A stretch of DNA of 64,000 nucleotides from Pseudoalteromonas sp. MMG010 (lineage in GTDB: Bacteria; Pseudomonadota; Gammaproteobacteria; Enterobacterales; Alteromonadaceae): positions 157,058 to 221,057 of the forward strand of contig NZ_JAGJEG010000004.1 in NCBI RefSeq assembly GCF_018100905.1, in the 5' to 3' direction. Shown here one piece after another: positions 1 through 9,044 of the stretch. Numbering within the stretch: position 1 is the stretch's first letter; the number at the start of each line of letters is the position of its first letter. The position numbers and the translations under genes were made by a program. A model generated the notes under the pieces. The model did no database searches. It saw only the letters and a program-made list of their open reading frames with translations, and was not told where the DNA came from.

Positions 1-153
1 AATGATAATAATGTCACAGCTATCCCAGCCAAGTGCATCCATTTCTTCACGGGTGGTAGGTAAAAATGGGGCGGTGCCGTAACATTCTGCCCAATATTTA
101 GGGTAGGAAAATAACGCACGTTCAGCTTGCAGAGGGCTCATAGTTTTGACCAT
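1..153 (-). CDS. ygiQ: YgiQ family radical SAM protein (N-terminus only)
   Basis: The gene runs off the left edge, so only about 51 N-terminal codons are present. The translated segment ([16 protein letters not shown], then [20 protein letters not shown]) matches my recollection of the conserved YgiQ N-terminus of E. coli, a large radical-SAM/B12-type protein of unknown substrate. The CX3CX2C cluster motif would lie outside the window. Two in-frame ATGs exist, at 153 and 141. Neither has a strong Shine-Dalgarno sequence, so the exact start is uncertain. Confidence 0.75.
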   Translation of the reverse strand, partial: MVKTMSPLQAERALFSYPKYWAECYGTAPFLPTTREEMDALGWDSCDIIII

Positions 154-233
154 CAAATAACAAAAGGCGCAAATTATACACTAATTGCAACTGATTGCTT
201 TAGTGTTATTACGCTTAAGCATGTTAATTTTAA

Positions 234-2423
234 TTAATTAGCTTGTTTAATAAATTCTAGTAATGCATTTTCGGGCATGGGTTTAGCATACAAAAAGCCT
301 TGTACTTCATTGCATCCTAACTGTTGTAAGAATGAAGCTTGCGCTTGTGTTTCAACGCCTTCGGCTATCGTTCTTAAACCTAACTTAGCGCCTAATGCGA
401 TAACCATAGCAGCAATATCACCGTTGTCTTTTTCTGGTAGGTCTTTAATAAACGCACGATCTATTTTTAGCCTATCAGCAGGTAAATTTTGTAAGTAGCT
501 TAATGACGAATACCCTGTACCAAAATCATCTATAGCCACTTCAATACCGGTGCTTTTTAATTCATTTAAACTATCTATTACTGAGCCTAACTCATCCATT
601 AATACACTCTCGGTTACCTCAAGTTCAATATTTTTAGGGGCTACATTATATTTTTTTAAGGTATCTGTAACCTGCTTAGCATAACCTTTCACTTTAAATT
701 GCGGCACCGATACATTAACCGCAATACATATTTCAAAACCTAAACTTTCTAGGCGCTTTTGCTGCAAACACGCTTGCTCTAATACCCATTGGCCTATTTC
801 AATGATCAGTCCTGCATCTTCGGCTAATGGAATAAATATGGCAGGTGAAATATAACTGCCATCTCGAGAGCGCCAACGTAATAAAGCTTCACAGCCAAAT
901 ACCGATAAATCTTTTAAATTAAACTGTGGTTGATACCACACCTCTAATCTTTGGCTTTCAAAATCTTGTCTTAATTCGCGGATCATCTGTAACCGCAACG
1001 CAATATTTTTTTGCATTTGGCTTTGAAAATACACCCCCTCTTCTTTGCTTTCTTTTTTAGCTTGGTTTAGCGCGATATAAGCTAACTTTAAGGTTTCTGC
1101 GCCACTGTGTTGAAAATCATGTTGATGACACAACCCCATTTTAAAACCAATAGGTAATATATGCTCTCCAACGATAAAAGAAGGCCTTAAATTCTCTATA
1201 AAACAGCATTGACTAAATTTATCTTTTGCAATAACTAGCCCAAAAATATCGGCACCTATACGAGAAAGTAATTGTGCATCGGGGAGTAGCTTTTGTAGGC
1301 GATGTACAATAGCAATTAATAAGGCATTTCCTACTTCTTGGCCTAAGCCATTATTGATATCTGAAAACCCCATAACATCAAGTAACACTAAAACACTCTT
1401 ATTGTCGTTCTCATGGTAATGAGAGGCTAAGTTTTCAATGAAGTTAATACGATTAGCAATACCGGTTAATCCATCTTTATAGGCGGCATCACGTAATTTA
1501 TTAAATAAACCCACGTTTTCTAGCGCGACACTCACACTGGTTAAAAATATTTCTGCAAACTTCACCTGCAGCGCTGAAGGAGGATGATCGCACTGAATAT
1601 AAATACCCGCAGTGCGTTGTGCGCTTTTAAAAATAAAGAGTGCACCATCGTGGTCAAATACATGCTGATCATTTTTAAATTTATGCGCTAGATTATTTAC
1701 AACGTCATGGCTTATCTCGCCTAATTTTAAGCCAGCATATTGCTCAAAGCCTTCACACCCGCCTAATACGGTTATTGCTTCATCATCTTGTAATTGCTTA
1801 CAGATTAAGCCTTTAGGTTCGCACGCTAAAATGACAGCTAAATAATCAATAATATTTTTACACAGTACCTTTACATCTTTTAAGCTTAAAATGGCCTTAG
1901 AAGCACTTAATATGGTGTTCATTGCTTCACTTTGATACTCAAGCTGACAAACTTGTTGATATGAGCGTAATGCCGTAATCAATGACGTTACTAACTTATC
2001 ACGAGTTAATTCTGTTTTAGTTTTATAATCATTAATATCAAATTCGCGTATTACTTTTTGCTCTGGGCAATTACCTGCTTGTCCAGTTCGTAAAATTATT
2101 CTCACTGTTTGGTTGTTTAATTCTTCTCGGATCCACTTAGCCAGCTTTAACCCAGCATCATCAGTCTCCATAACGACATCAAGAAAGATAACCGCAATAT
2201 CAGAAGATGCCTTTAGTATATTGATAGCCTCTGCACTTGAGTGTGCATTATGAAAGCGTAATCCTGCTCCAGAAAATTCAATACCCGTTAAGGCAAGCTT
2301 AGTGACGGTATGAATTTCTGGTTCATCATCAACAATTAATACATCCCAAAATGCTGTTGGTTCAACAACTTCTGGGTAATCACTTTCTTGAAAAAGTAAA
2401 AAATCATTTTCGGATGATGGCAT
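234..2423 (-). CDS. Response regulator with DUF3369, degenerate GGDEF and EAL domains
   Basis: This is a 729-residue cytoplasmic signalling protein. The N-terminus is a receiver domain (VLIVDDEPE acidic pocket, FLDVVM phospho-acceptor Asp near residue 82), followed by a DUF3369/GAF-like sensory region, a GGDEF-type domain (DGLTGIANR) and a C-terminal EAL domain. The diguanylate cyclase signature is degenerate: GADIF replaces GGDEF. The EAL domain keeps EALLRW, ELEVTES, IDDFGTGYSSL, LKIDRAFI and AEGVET, so c-di-GMP phosphodiesterase activity is expected with the GGDEF part regulatory. An AGGAGA ribosome-binding site sits seven bases before the ATG. No cognate kinase gene is adjacent, so the input is unknown. 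Confidence 0.88.
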   Translation of the reverse strand: MPSSENDFLLFQESDYPEVVEPTAFWDVLIVDDEPEIHTVTKLALTGIEFSGAGLRFHNAHSSAEAINILKASSDIAVIFLDVVMETDDAGLKLAKWIREELNNQTVRIILRTGQAGNCPEQKVIREFDINDYKTKTELTRDKLVTSLITALRSYQQVCQLEYQSEAMNTILSASKAILSLKDVKVLCKNIIDYLAVILACEPKGLICKQLQDDEAITVLGGCEGFEQYAGLKLGEISHDVVNNLAHKFKNDQHVFDHDGALFIFKSAQRTAGIYIQCDHPPSALQVKFAEIFLTSVSVALENVGLFNKLRDAAYKDGLTGIANRINFIENLASHYHENDNKSVLVLLDVMGFSDINNGLGQEVGNALLIAIVHRLQKLLPDAQLLSRIGADIFGLVIAKDKFSQCCFIENLRPSFIVGEHILPIGFKMGLCHQHDFQHSGAETLKLAYIALNQAKKESKEEGVYFQSQMQKNIALRLQMIRELRQDFESQRLEVWYQPQFNLKDLSVFGCEALLRWRSRDGSYISPAIFIPLAEDAGLIIEIGQWVLEQACLQQKRLESLGFEICIAVNVSVPQFKVKGYAKQVTDTLKKYNVAPKNIELEVTESVLMDELGSVIDSLNELKSTGIEVAIDDFGTGYSSLSYLQNLPADRLKIDRAFIKDLPEKDNGDIAAMVIALGAKLGLRTIAEGVETQAQASFLQQLGCNEVQGFLYAKPMPENALLEFIKQAN

Positions 2424-2654
2424 CTGCTCTCCTTTATGGCTAAGATGGTACGCATAATATAAATAAATTAATAAGTTAATTAGCGACGATTAAACATATA
2501 TAAGTCACTCTACTTATTACTATAGTCGATTAATATTTAGTTTTTTAAATCATAATTAATTAATCATTTAAAAGGCACGCTTATCAAACTACTTAAACTA
2601 ACTTTAAAAACAGTATTTATTTTATTACTCGTAATCATTGTCATAGGCTTACTT

Positions 2655-3173
2655 TTGCCTCAGCATTACCAAGCACAAAAATCAGTAACCATCGAGGCCG
2701 ATAGAAAAGCAATTAGCTCATTAATAAGTGATTTTAACCATTGGAAAAAATGGTCTCCATGGCATAAGGTTGATCCAACAATTAAGTTTACTTTAGGTGA
2801 ACCTAATAGCGGGCTCGGTGCCCATCAAACATGGCAAAGCCAATGGGGTTTTGGTGAAATGACAATCACGACTATCTCAGAAAATAAAATCTCATTTAAT
2901 ATTTTATTTAATCAAGATCATATAATTAATGCGACAATAACCCAGCAAGCTAACGGCGCTGCTGTCGATGTTATTTGTCACGTAGAAGGCCAAGCAAACA
3001 CCCCATTTTTATCTGGGTATATGGCGTTATTAAGTGAATATGTGTTAACAAACACCATTACTTTAGGGCTTAACAATATAAAAACCGTCGCTCAACTTGA
3101 GCATGAAAAACAAAAACAAAATCCCCCCGAAGATCCAATGCAACCTGCAATCACACAGGTAAATTCACTATGA
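2655..3173 (+). CDS. SRPBCC (START/polyketide cyclase-like) family protein
   Basis: The mature part begins near PQHYQAQKSVTIEA and looks like the polyketide-cyclase/SRPBCC family: a beta strand, the signature W-x-x-W-S-P-W, and a helix-grip style pattern. The family binds hydrophobic ligands; the ligand here is unknown. The coordinate given uses a TTG, but the open frame extends upstream and encodes a clear hydrophobic helix (FILLLVIIVIGLLLP) that is probably the real membrane anchor or signal. An AAAGG ribosome-binding site lies at 2571-2575, yet no ATG, GTG or TTG follows at the right spacing. The stop overlaps the next gene (ATGA). Confidence 0.7.
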   Translation: MPQHYQAQKSVTIEADRKAISSLISDFNHWKKWSPWHKVDPTIKFTLGEPNSGLGAHQTWQSQWGFGEMTITTISENKISFNILFNQDHIINATITQQANGAAVDVICHVEGQANTPFLSGYMALLSEYVLTNTITLGLNNIKTVAQLEHEKQKQNPPEDPMQPAITQVNSL

Positions 3174-4057
3174 CGGTAAAATCTTCACAAGTAAAAATTA
3201 GGTTAGCTAATATTATTGAATCTCTACTTGGCTACCCTGTTACTAAAACAATACAAAAAGGCAATGGGGATACGAGCCAGCAACAATATAATACCCATGG
3301 TCAAGTAAAACCGCTTTATAGTATTAATAGTGACAATACAACCCTAGCTCGTGCTCAAAAAAGGCAAGATCTATTACTTATAAAGCGCCAACAAAACATA
3401 GAAACAATATTAGCTTTAGCGATGGAATTTTGCCCTGATGTAGCAAGCAATAAGCAGCCTGATGCAGACTGGGTAGAGCATTTTATCTCTTTGTGTGAAG
3501 ATACCGCTAATGAATCAATGCAAATATTATGGGCCAAAATCCTAATAGGCGAAACCTTAACCCCTGGTACTTTTTCAATTAAAAGTCTGCAAACACTAAA
3601 GCATATGACACAACGTGAAGCCGATGCATTGCAAAAATGTGTGTCACTGAGTAGCTTTAATGCAAAAGATGATAGTCACTTTATTTTATTAGGGTTTTAT
3701 AAAAAGCCATCCTTGTTTGATTTACTACGAAAAGGGAATAAAGTGTCATTAAATTTAGGAAAAACAGGCATTAGCTTTCCCGAAATTTTAACCTTAATGG
3801 ATTTAAATTTACTGTATAGAAAAGAAATTGAATCGGCGGCTTTAAAATCAGGACAAGAACTAACACTTTGCTTTTTATCACAAAAAGTTACACTTAAAGC
3901 TAAAAGTAGTGATTTAGTATTGAGTTATTATAAGTTTACGCAAACCGGAGATGAGCTTTCTAAGTTAATAAATATTCCAATAAATAAAAACTATAAGCAA
4001 TTGATAAATAGCGCATTAGAAAATGAATTTGAGCTAACCTGGCATACAATTGAATAA
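3170..4057 (+). CDS. TIGR03899-like family protein of unknown function
   Basis: A 295-residue protein translationally coupled to the SRPBCC gene by an ATGA overlap. The central segment (LWAKILIGE, TLKHMTQREADALQ, a DSHFILLGFYKKPSLFDLL stretch, then SFPEILTLMDLNLL) resembles the TIGR03899/DUF2806-type family I know from Vibrio, Shewanella and Pseudoalteromonas; the assignment is by recollection. No transmembrane segment or signal peptide is visible, so it is probably cytosolic. It converges on the outer-membrane protein gene 27 bp away. Function unknown. Confidence 0.65.
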   Translation: MTVKSSQVKIRLANIIESLLGYPVTKTIQKGNGDTSQQQYNTHGQVKPLYSINSDNTTLARAQKRQDLLLIKRQQNIETILALAMEFCPDVASNKQPDADWVEHFISLCEDTANESMQILWAKILIGETLTPGTFSIKSLQTLKHMTQREADALQKCVSLSSFNAKDDSHFILLGFYKKPSLFDLLRKGNKVSLNLGKTGISFPEILTLMDLNLLYRKEIESAALKSGQELTLCFLSQKVTLKAKSSDLVLSYYKFTQTGDELSKLINIPINKNYKQLINSALENEFELTWHTIE

Positions 4058-4084
4058 TTTATACCAGGTTAACATTATGCAACG

Positions 4085-4855
4085 TTAGAAATGTACTTGA
4101 ACACCGGCAAAAGGACCTGACATATCGATATTAGTATTAATATCATCGATATCATCAAGCTCTAATGTCATTGAACGATAACCCGCTTTAATAGCAACAT
4201 CTACCGCTAAATTATCAATTAATTCCCAAGCAATACCAGCTTGGTAATCTTGCAACTTGCTATCATCGATAGCCAATAAGCTACCTTCAAAAAATACACT
4301 TAAACCAGTAAATGGTAGGCCCACTTCAGCGCGACCATAAGCAAGCGGAACAAAACCAGAAAACTCAACGGTTTCTGTATGGCTAGAACCATTTTGCTGT
4401 GAAGTACCTGTTACTGTAATTTCACCATCAAATTGCTTTGCATTTAGACCTAAATCAATTGATACCAAATCGTTATCAAAAATTTCGTAATACAAAATAT
4501 AATCAATATGCGAAAAGTCAGTCATTGAACTAACATCGGTTTGTGTTACATAGTCTTCACCATTAAATGAAAAAGAACTATCAAGTGTTGTTGAACCGTT
4601 TAGCTCAAGCTCAGTGTACTTTAATTTAATATTTGGAATTAAAGGTACTGGGTGCTCAAAAGCAGCGTAGTAACTTATAAATGTTTCATCTTCAAAATTA
4701 AAATCTTGTTGGGCGTTATTCCCATCTGAGAAACTACCATCATTGCCCGCTTGAATTCCATCTACACCGATATATAGCCCTAAAAGAGTATCAGCGTGCG
4801 CAACCGGCGTTAAACATGCCATAGAGATGGCAGCTGCAATACAATATTTTTTCAT
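4085..4855 (-). CDS. TIGR04219 family outer membrane beta-barrel protein
   Basis: A 256-residue protein with a signal peptide (MKKYCIAAAISMACLTPVAHA, cleavage after AHA), then alternating amphipathic strands ending in a terminal aromatic (GVQVHF), the classical BAM-recognised C-terminus. Repeated strand-like blocks such as LLGLYIGVDGIQAG and LAVDVAIKAGYRSMTLEL fit the small TIGR04219 barrel family. It is likely in the outer membrane with an unknown role. It is the last gene of a same-strand series with the DUF2333 gene (9 bp apart) and the copper chaperone. Confidence 0.8.
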   Translation of the reverse strand: MKKYCIAAAISMACLTPVAHADTLLGLYIGVDGIQAGNDGSFSDGNNAQQDFNFEDETFISYYAAFEHPVPLIPNIKLKYTELELNGSTTLDSSFSFNGEDYVTQTDVSSMTDFSHIDYILYYEIFDNDLVSIDLGLNAKQFDGEITVTGTSQQNGSSHTETVEFSGFVPLAYGRAEVGLPFTGLSVFFEGSLLAIDDSKLQDYQAGIAWELIDNLAVDVAIKAGYRSMTLELDDIDDINTNIDMSGPFAGVQVHF

Positions 4856-4864
4856 CGTTCTTCC

Positions 4865-5851
4865 TTATCCTTGAGCAAGCAATTCGCTCAACTCGATTAA
4901 AGCCGCATTGGCTCGTGAAATATAATTAGCCATAACTAATGAGTGGTTTGCTACAAAACCAAAACCATTCCCATTTAAAATAATTGGGCTCCACACAGTT
5001 TCTTGAGTTGCCTCAAGCTCACGTATAATTTGTTGTAAACTTACCCGCGCATTTTTCTTTTCAAGTACATCTGCAAAATCGTACTCTACGGCTTGTAAAA
5101 AATGAAGTAACGCCCACGTTGCACCGCGAGATTCGTAAAACACATCATCTATTTCCCACCACGATGTTCTAATTTGCTGTTGCAGTGGAGTGTTAGTTGC
5201 TTGTTTATTTGATGAGTTACCTGCTAAATCGGTATTTACTTTTTCTTGGCCAACACTGGCACTTAAACGCTGACTTAAGCTACCTAAACGTTTTTCGGCC
5301 TCTTTTAACCAACTACGTAAATTATCTGCCCTGGCATAAAACTGGCTATCACGTTCATGCTGATTAGCAATTTGATTACGGTAAGTGATTAAAAACTCAA
5401 TTCCTTTTTCATACTCACCTTCAGCACTAGGCCACGCCCATGCTTCAGAGCTAATATTAAATTGTGGTTGTGCTTTTTTTAGTGCCTCGTGCTCTGTTGA
5501 CTGAGACTGAGAACGGCTGAAATCCTTACGCATCGACAGGGCTAAATCACGCACCATTTCAAGTGCACCGTATTCCCACGCAGGCATATTATCCATAAAT
5601 AAACTAGGTGGCATCACATCATTTGACAAGTAACCACCGGGCTTATTGAGCAAGGTATTCGAAACGGTAATCAACGTTGATGTGGTCGTATATCCGGTAA
5701 CTAATTGGGTATTTTCTTGCTTCGCTTGTTGATTTGCATTGTCGATAACATCAAACCTATCAGGTTCAATGCTCCAATAAACAGCAATGACATAAAAAAT
5801 AACAAGTAGCAGTACCAATAATGTGACTAACTTTCCTTTATGTTGCGACAT
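4865..5851 (-). CDS. DUF2333 family inner-membrane-anchored protein
   Basis: A 328-residue protein with one N-terminal hydrophobic helix (LVTLLVLLLVIFYVIAVYW) followed by a long periplasmic portion. The segments KPGGYLSNDVMPPSLFMDNM, WEYGALEMVRDLALSMRKDFSRSQSQS and a late WWEIDDVFYESRGATWALLHF are typical of DUF2333 proteins as I recall them from marine gammaproteobacteria. The function is not established. It lies 8 bp downstream of the PCu(A)C gene and 9 bp upstream of the TIGR04219 barrel, so the three are probably cotranscribed. Confidence 0.8.
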   Translation of the reverse strand: MSQHKGKLVTLLVLLLVIFYVIAVYWSIEPDRFDVIDNANQQAKQENTQLVTGYTTTSTLITVSNTLLNKPGGYLSNDVMPPSLFMDNMPAWEYGALEMVRDLALSMRKDFSRSQSQSTEHEALKKAQPQFNISSEAWAWPSAEGEYEKGIEFLITYRNQIANQHERDSQFYARADNLRSWLKEAEKRLGSLSQRLSASVGQEKVNTDLAGNSSNKQATNTPLQQQIRTSWWEIDDVFYESRGATWALLHFLQAVEYDFADVLEKKNARVSLQQIIRELEATQETVWSPIILNGNGFGFVANHSLVMANYISRANAALIELSELLAQG

Positions 5852-5859
5852 TTTACCTC

Positions 5860-6369
5860 CTAGTGATGCGAGTGATGTTTAGCAGACGTAGATTGTTCAA
5901 CTTGTTCTGCTAGCGATATAACCTCTATGTTTGTAAAAATACGGTTACCATCTTTAAAATATAGCGTGAGTTTACGTTCTTGCCCTGCAATAAGTGGCTC
6001 TTGCGGCTCAAATACCATTAAATGTAAGCCGCCAGGTTGAAACTGCACACTTTCATGAGCCTTAATTTCTATGTTACTTACCTTTTCCATTTTCATCATT
6101 GCACCTTCGTGCTTATGTTGATGTATTTCTACACGCCCCAATCCATCAATCGTCGCTTTAACTAACACAGCATCAACTTTACTATGATTGCTAATTGTTA
6201 AATACCCGACACTGGATTCAGCAGCAGGTAAAAACTCTCTTACCTGCCCATTTTCAACACTAAGCTGAGCAACTTCATGACTATGATCATGCCCCTCATG
6301 GGCTAATAATGATGACGAAAAACAAAAAGATAAAGCTATCACTACGGTTATTAAAAGCATTTTCATCAT
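5860..6369 (-). CDS. PCu(A)C-family periplasmic copper chaperone
   Basis: A 169-residue exported protein. The signal peptide is followed by a His-rich N-terminus (HEGHDHSHE) and it ends in another His-rich tail (KHHSHH). The core carries the family's copper-site signature, with the pattern EIHQHKHEGAMMKM and a later GGLHLM, close to the known H(M)X10MX21HXM arrangement. Members deliver Cu(I) to the CuA/CuB centres of cytochrome oxidase in the periplasm. The metal-binding tails at both ends are an extra beyond the core domain. The gene starts a probable operon with DUF2333. Confidence 0.85.
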   Translation of the reverse strand: MMKMLLITVVIALSFCFSSSLLAHEGHDHSHEVAQLSVENGQVREFLPAAESSVGYLTISNHSKVDAVLVKATIDGLGRVEIHQHKHEGAMMKMEKVSNIEIKAHESVQFQPGGLHLMVFEPQEPLIAGQERKLTLYFKDGNRIFTNIEVISLAEQVEQSTSAKHHSHH

Positions 6370-6445
6370 TATTTATTCCTTGTATATTAACATAAGATTA
6401 CTCGCTAAATTTACCATAGAATGGCCTACTTAGTCAGTTAAAAAA

Positions 6446-6772
6446 TTAACTTAAGACTTTTTTATTGTCGCTTATTAACCAATAGAGTATGGCAGCTAAT
6501 AGTAATGGCCAAAATATCATGATAGAGCCAAATAAACACGCTAAAACAACACCGGCAAAAGCCACTAAAAAAGCCCCTACTACGCCCATAGCTAATAACC
6601 CTGCAACCGCAGCAACAATAATAATTGCCACTAATACACCAACTAACTCAAGCCCTGTCCAGCTAATATCCGCAATCCATAATGGTAATTGCCACGACTC
6701 AAAATGGACAAAAGGCAGCACATCAGTAAAAAATAACAAATATAAGACAATACCTATCGCTAGTGTTTTCAT
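6446..6772 (-). CDS. Small integral membrane protein of the psp operon
   Basis: A 108-residue, strongly hydrophobic protein with about three membrane segments (ALGIVLYLLFF-like N-terminus, LVGVLVAIIIVAAVAGLLAMG, LVAFAGVVLACLFGSIMIFWPLLLAAILYW). It begins 9 bp after pspC in the same orientation and is presumably its partner. I do not recognise a named family. It is not obviously PspB or PspD by sequence. A role in the envelope-stress operon is inferred only from position. Confidence 0.65.
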   Translation of the reverse strand: MKTLAIGIVLYLLFFTDVLPFVHFESWQLPLWIADISWTGLELVGVLVAIIIVAAVAGLLAMGVVGAFLVAFAGVVLACLFGSIMIFWPLLLAAILYWLISDNKKVLS

Positions 6773-6781
6773 TACATTCTC

Positions 6782-6988
6782 CTAAATTACTTTATCTTCT
6801 AAACAACAATGAGCAACCAAATAACCTATTAATACACCAACGGGGAAACTCAAAAAAAGTAGCAGCGTAACTAATCGGGTAGACCAAACGGGTAAATCTA
6901 GTCGTTGTGCTAAGCCACTACACACCCCCGATATTTTTTTATTTAGTTTATCTTTATACCAACGACGTTCTGCATTAAATGTATTCAT
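6782..6988 (-). CDS. pspC: PspC-domain envelope stress protein
   Basis: A 68-residue protein beginning with a basic segment (WYKDKLNKKISGVCSGLAQRLDLP) and ending in one membrane helix (LVTLLLFLSFPVGVLIGYLVAH). This is the minimal PspC domain: KKISGVCSGLA is the hallmark. PspC senses inner-membrane stress and in enterobacteria works with PspB to sequester PspA. The gene is shorter than E. coli PspC (119 residues), lacking the C-terminal periplasmic region. It sits 9 bp after pspA. Confidence 0.88.
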   Translation of the reverse strand: MNTFNAERRWYKDKLNKKISGVCSGLAQRLDLPVWSTRLVTLLLFLSFPVGVLIGYLVAHCCLEDKVI

Positions 6989-6997
6989 ACCGTTCTC

Positions 6998-7666
6998 CTA
7001 AGCTGATTTCTTTATCGTCATTTTTAAAGCGGCTAATTCATTATCAATCGCCTCATTTTTTACTATGTTATTAATTTCATCTGCCATTGAGCTTGCTGAT
7101 GATGTCATTTCGTAAGCCTCAACTTGTGCTTCAATACTTTCTACTCTTTGCTCAATGCAATCAAAACGTGACATAGCATGGGTTATTTTTTCACTGTGTA
7201 CTTGCCCGTGTACCTTTGCTTTTACTGTCGCAATATTTTGGCGTTTTTCTAGCTGGGATTGCTTTACTTTGGCATCCGCTATTTTTTTGTTTAAACGCTC
7301 ACAGTCATCGCTCATTTTTACAATAGAGTTTTGCAAAGCGGCCAATTCAGACTCTTTAATGGTTACATCATCTGCAATTACTTGCTTTTGCATTAAAGCC
7401 GCTTTAGCTAAATCATCGCGATTTTTAGCTATCGCTATTTCTACTTGTTCTTGCCAGTGGTTCATCGTTAACACATTGGCTTTGATATGGCGTTTAAGCG
7501 CTTTTTCTTCACATAACAGTGTTGCGGCTGTAGTGCGGCACTCACTCAATGCGCCTTGCATATCGTTAAGTAATAGCTTGATGAGCTTTTGTGGGTCTTC
7601 TGCTTTATCAAGCATTGCAATGATATTTGATTGAATTACATCGTTAATTCTAGTTATTACACTCAT
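6998..7666 (-). CDS. pspA: Phage shock protein A (ESCRT-III-like membrane effector)
   Basis: A 222-residue coiled-coil protein with the PspA start RINDVIQSNIIAMLDKAEDPQKLIKLLLNDMQ and long heptad-rich helices. PspA/IM30 proteins bind stressed inner membranes and maintain the proton-motive force; with PspF they also repress the operon. It is the first gene of pspA-pspC-membrane protein. A sigma-54-type promoter at 7708-7723 lies about 40 bp upstream of the start, as in other psp operons. No pspF activator gene is next door. Confidence 0.92.
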   Translation of the reverse strand: MSVITRINDVIQSNIIAMLDKAEDPQKLIKLLLNDMQGALSECRTTAATLLCEEKALKRHIKANVLTMNHWQEQVEIAIAKNRDDLAKAALMQKQVIADDVTIKESELAALQNSIVKMSDDCERLNKKIADAKVKQSQLEKRQNIATVKAKVHGQVHSEKITHAMSRFDCIEQRVESIEAQVEAYEMTSSASSMADEINNIVKNEAIDNELAALKMTIKKSA

Positions 7667-7707
7667 TTAAACTCTCCGCTTATAATTAATAATTACCTCA
7701 TTGTTAT

Positions 7708-7723
7708 TCCAAAAGTTATGCCA
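7708..7723 (-). promoter_or_regulatory. Sigma-54 promoter of the psp operon
   Basis: On the minus strand the sequence reads TGGCATAACTTTTGGA. This fits the -24/-12 consensus TGGCAC-N5-TTGCA in both boxes and in spacing, apart from GG instead of GC in the -12 box and T for the last C of the -24 box. It points towards pspA, whose start lies about 42 bp downstream. psp operons are known to be sigma-54 dependent, so the assignment is well supported by context. Confidence 0.75.
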
Positions 7724-7856
7724 ACTCCTGAAAAACCAATAAAACAATTAATTTTCAATTAGATACGGTAAATAAAAAGAATAGGAGAATGAAGAGTGGA
7801 TGAATGGAAAAGTTTAAAAAGACTAAAAAAAAGTGAATTTGACCAACTTTTAGGTT

Positions 7857-7881
7857 CAAAAAAGCCACCAATATGGTGGCT
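7857..7881 (-). terminator. Rho-independent terminator after dusA
   Basis: An 8-bp perfect stem (AGCCACCA / TGGTGGCT, loop ATA) at 7863-7881 is followed on the minus strand by six Ts (7857-7862). It lies 20 bp past the dusA stop codon and separates dusA from the psp promoter region. Confidence 0.85.
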
Positions 7882-7901
7882 ATTTTAATTACAAAATACG
7901 T

Positions 7902-8885
7902 TTATTCTGGAACGAAACTCAGAGCTTTATCCATAACCGATAAATCAGCCTGCTTACCGTGACCATTTTCTGATAAGTGTCGTCTAAAACCACGAGCACC
8001 TGGCTGTCCTTGGAAAATCCCTAACATATGGCGTGCTACATGCCAAAAATTAGCACCTAAACGCATTTCCTCTTCTATGTACGGATACATTGCACGAACA
8101 ACATCATGACGTGTTTGACTATTGGCTGTTTCGCCATAAATAACTTCATCAACATCATTTAATATAAACGGATTGCTATACGCTTCGCGACCTATCATTA
8201 CACCATCTAGGTGCGTTAAATGCTCAAGGCTCTGGGTCAGCGTTTTAACACCGCCATTAATACTAATATCTAACTGTGGGTAATCTTTTTTAAGTTGATA
8301 TACTCGCGGGTAATCAAGAGGAGGGACTTCACGATTTTCTTTTGGACTTAAACCATTAAGCCATGCCTTACGTGCATGAATAATAAAGTCATCGCATCCA
8401 GCTTTATGACTTGCCTCAACCAACGCACATAAAAATGCATAGGAGTCTTGTTCATCAATACCGATACGTGTTTTTACCGTTACAGGAATATCTGTTTCGC
8501 TTTTCATCGCACTAACACATTGCGCAACCAAATCTGGCTCAGCCATTAAACATGCGCCAAAACGCCCATTTTGCACTCTATCAGATGGGCAACCTACATT
8601 TAAATTAATTTCATGATAGCCACGCTCACTTGCCAATTTTGCACATTGCGCTAACGCTTTAGGATCTGAGCCACCTAATTGCAATGCAACAGGCCCTTCA
8701 TGCTGATTAAAATGCAGGTAATCACCGCGACCAAATAAAATGGCGCCCGTGGTTATCATTTCAGTATATAGCACCGTATGCTTGGTCATTTTACGATGAA
8801 ACGTACGACAATGACGGTCAGTCCAATCAAGCATGGGAGCTACAGACATTCTACGAAAACTATTACTTACGGGACTTGCAGGCAT
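7902..8885 (-). CDS. dusA: tRNA-dihydrouridine(20/20a) synthase DusA
   Basis: A flavin-dependent TIM-barrel enzyme reducing U20/U20a in tRNA D-loops. It shows [45 protein letters not shown] (the catalytic Cys in NVGCPS), and the FMN-phosphate region SINGGVKT ... GVMIGREAY. The C-terminus ([14 protein letters not shown]) is DusA-like rather than DusB/C-like. A start at 8885 (ATG) is preferred because GGAAG precedes it by eight bases. A TTG further upstream at 8921 would add 12 residues without a good ribosome-binding site. Confidence 0.92.
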   Translation of the reverse strand: MPASPVSNSFRRMSVAPMLDWTDRHCRTFHRKMTKHTVLYTEMITTGAILFGRGDYLHFNQHEGPVALQLGGSDPKALAQCAKLASERGYHEINLNVGCPSDRVQNGRFGACLMAEPDLVAQCVSAMKSETDIPVTVKTRIGIDEQDSYAFLCALVEASHKAGCDDFIIHARKAWLNGLSPKENREVPPLDYPRVYQLKKDYPQLDISINGGVKTLTQSLEHLTHLDGVMIGREAYSNPFILNDVDEVIYGETANSQTRHDVVRAMYPYIEEEMRLGANFWHVARHMLGIFQGQPGARGFRRHLSENGHGKQADLSVMDKALSFVPE

Positions 8886-9044
8886 TGCGATACTTCCAAA
8901 GTTTTTAATTAATGTACGCAATAAAAGCGCATTAACGATTCTAATAACAAATTTAGCGGGTAATTATACACAACCTAAATAATAAAATGCAGCAGTAAGT
9001 ATCCGCTATTGGATTAAAAATAACGTCATTCGTTTTACTCGCTT

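Noticed and set aside
7797..7889. 30-codon GTG-initiated plus-strand frame near dusA
   Set aside because: It reads through the dusA terminator hairpin, which accounts for its last residues, so it is most likely chance.
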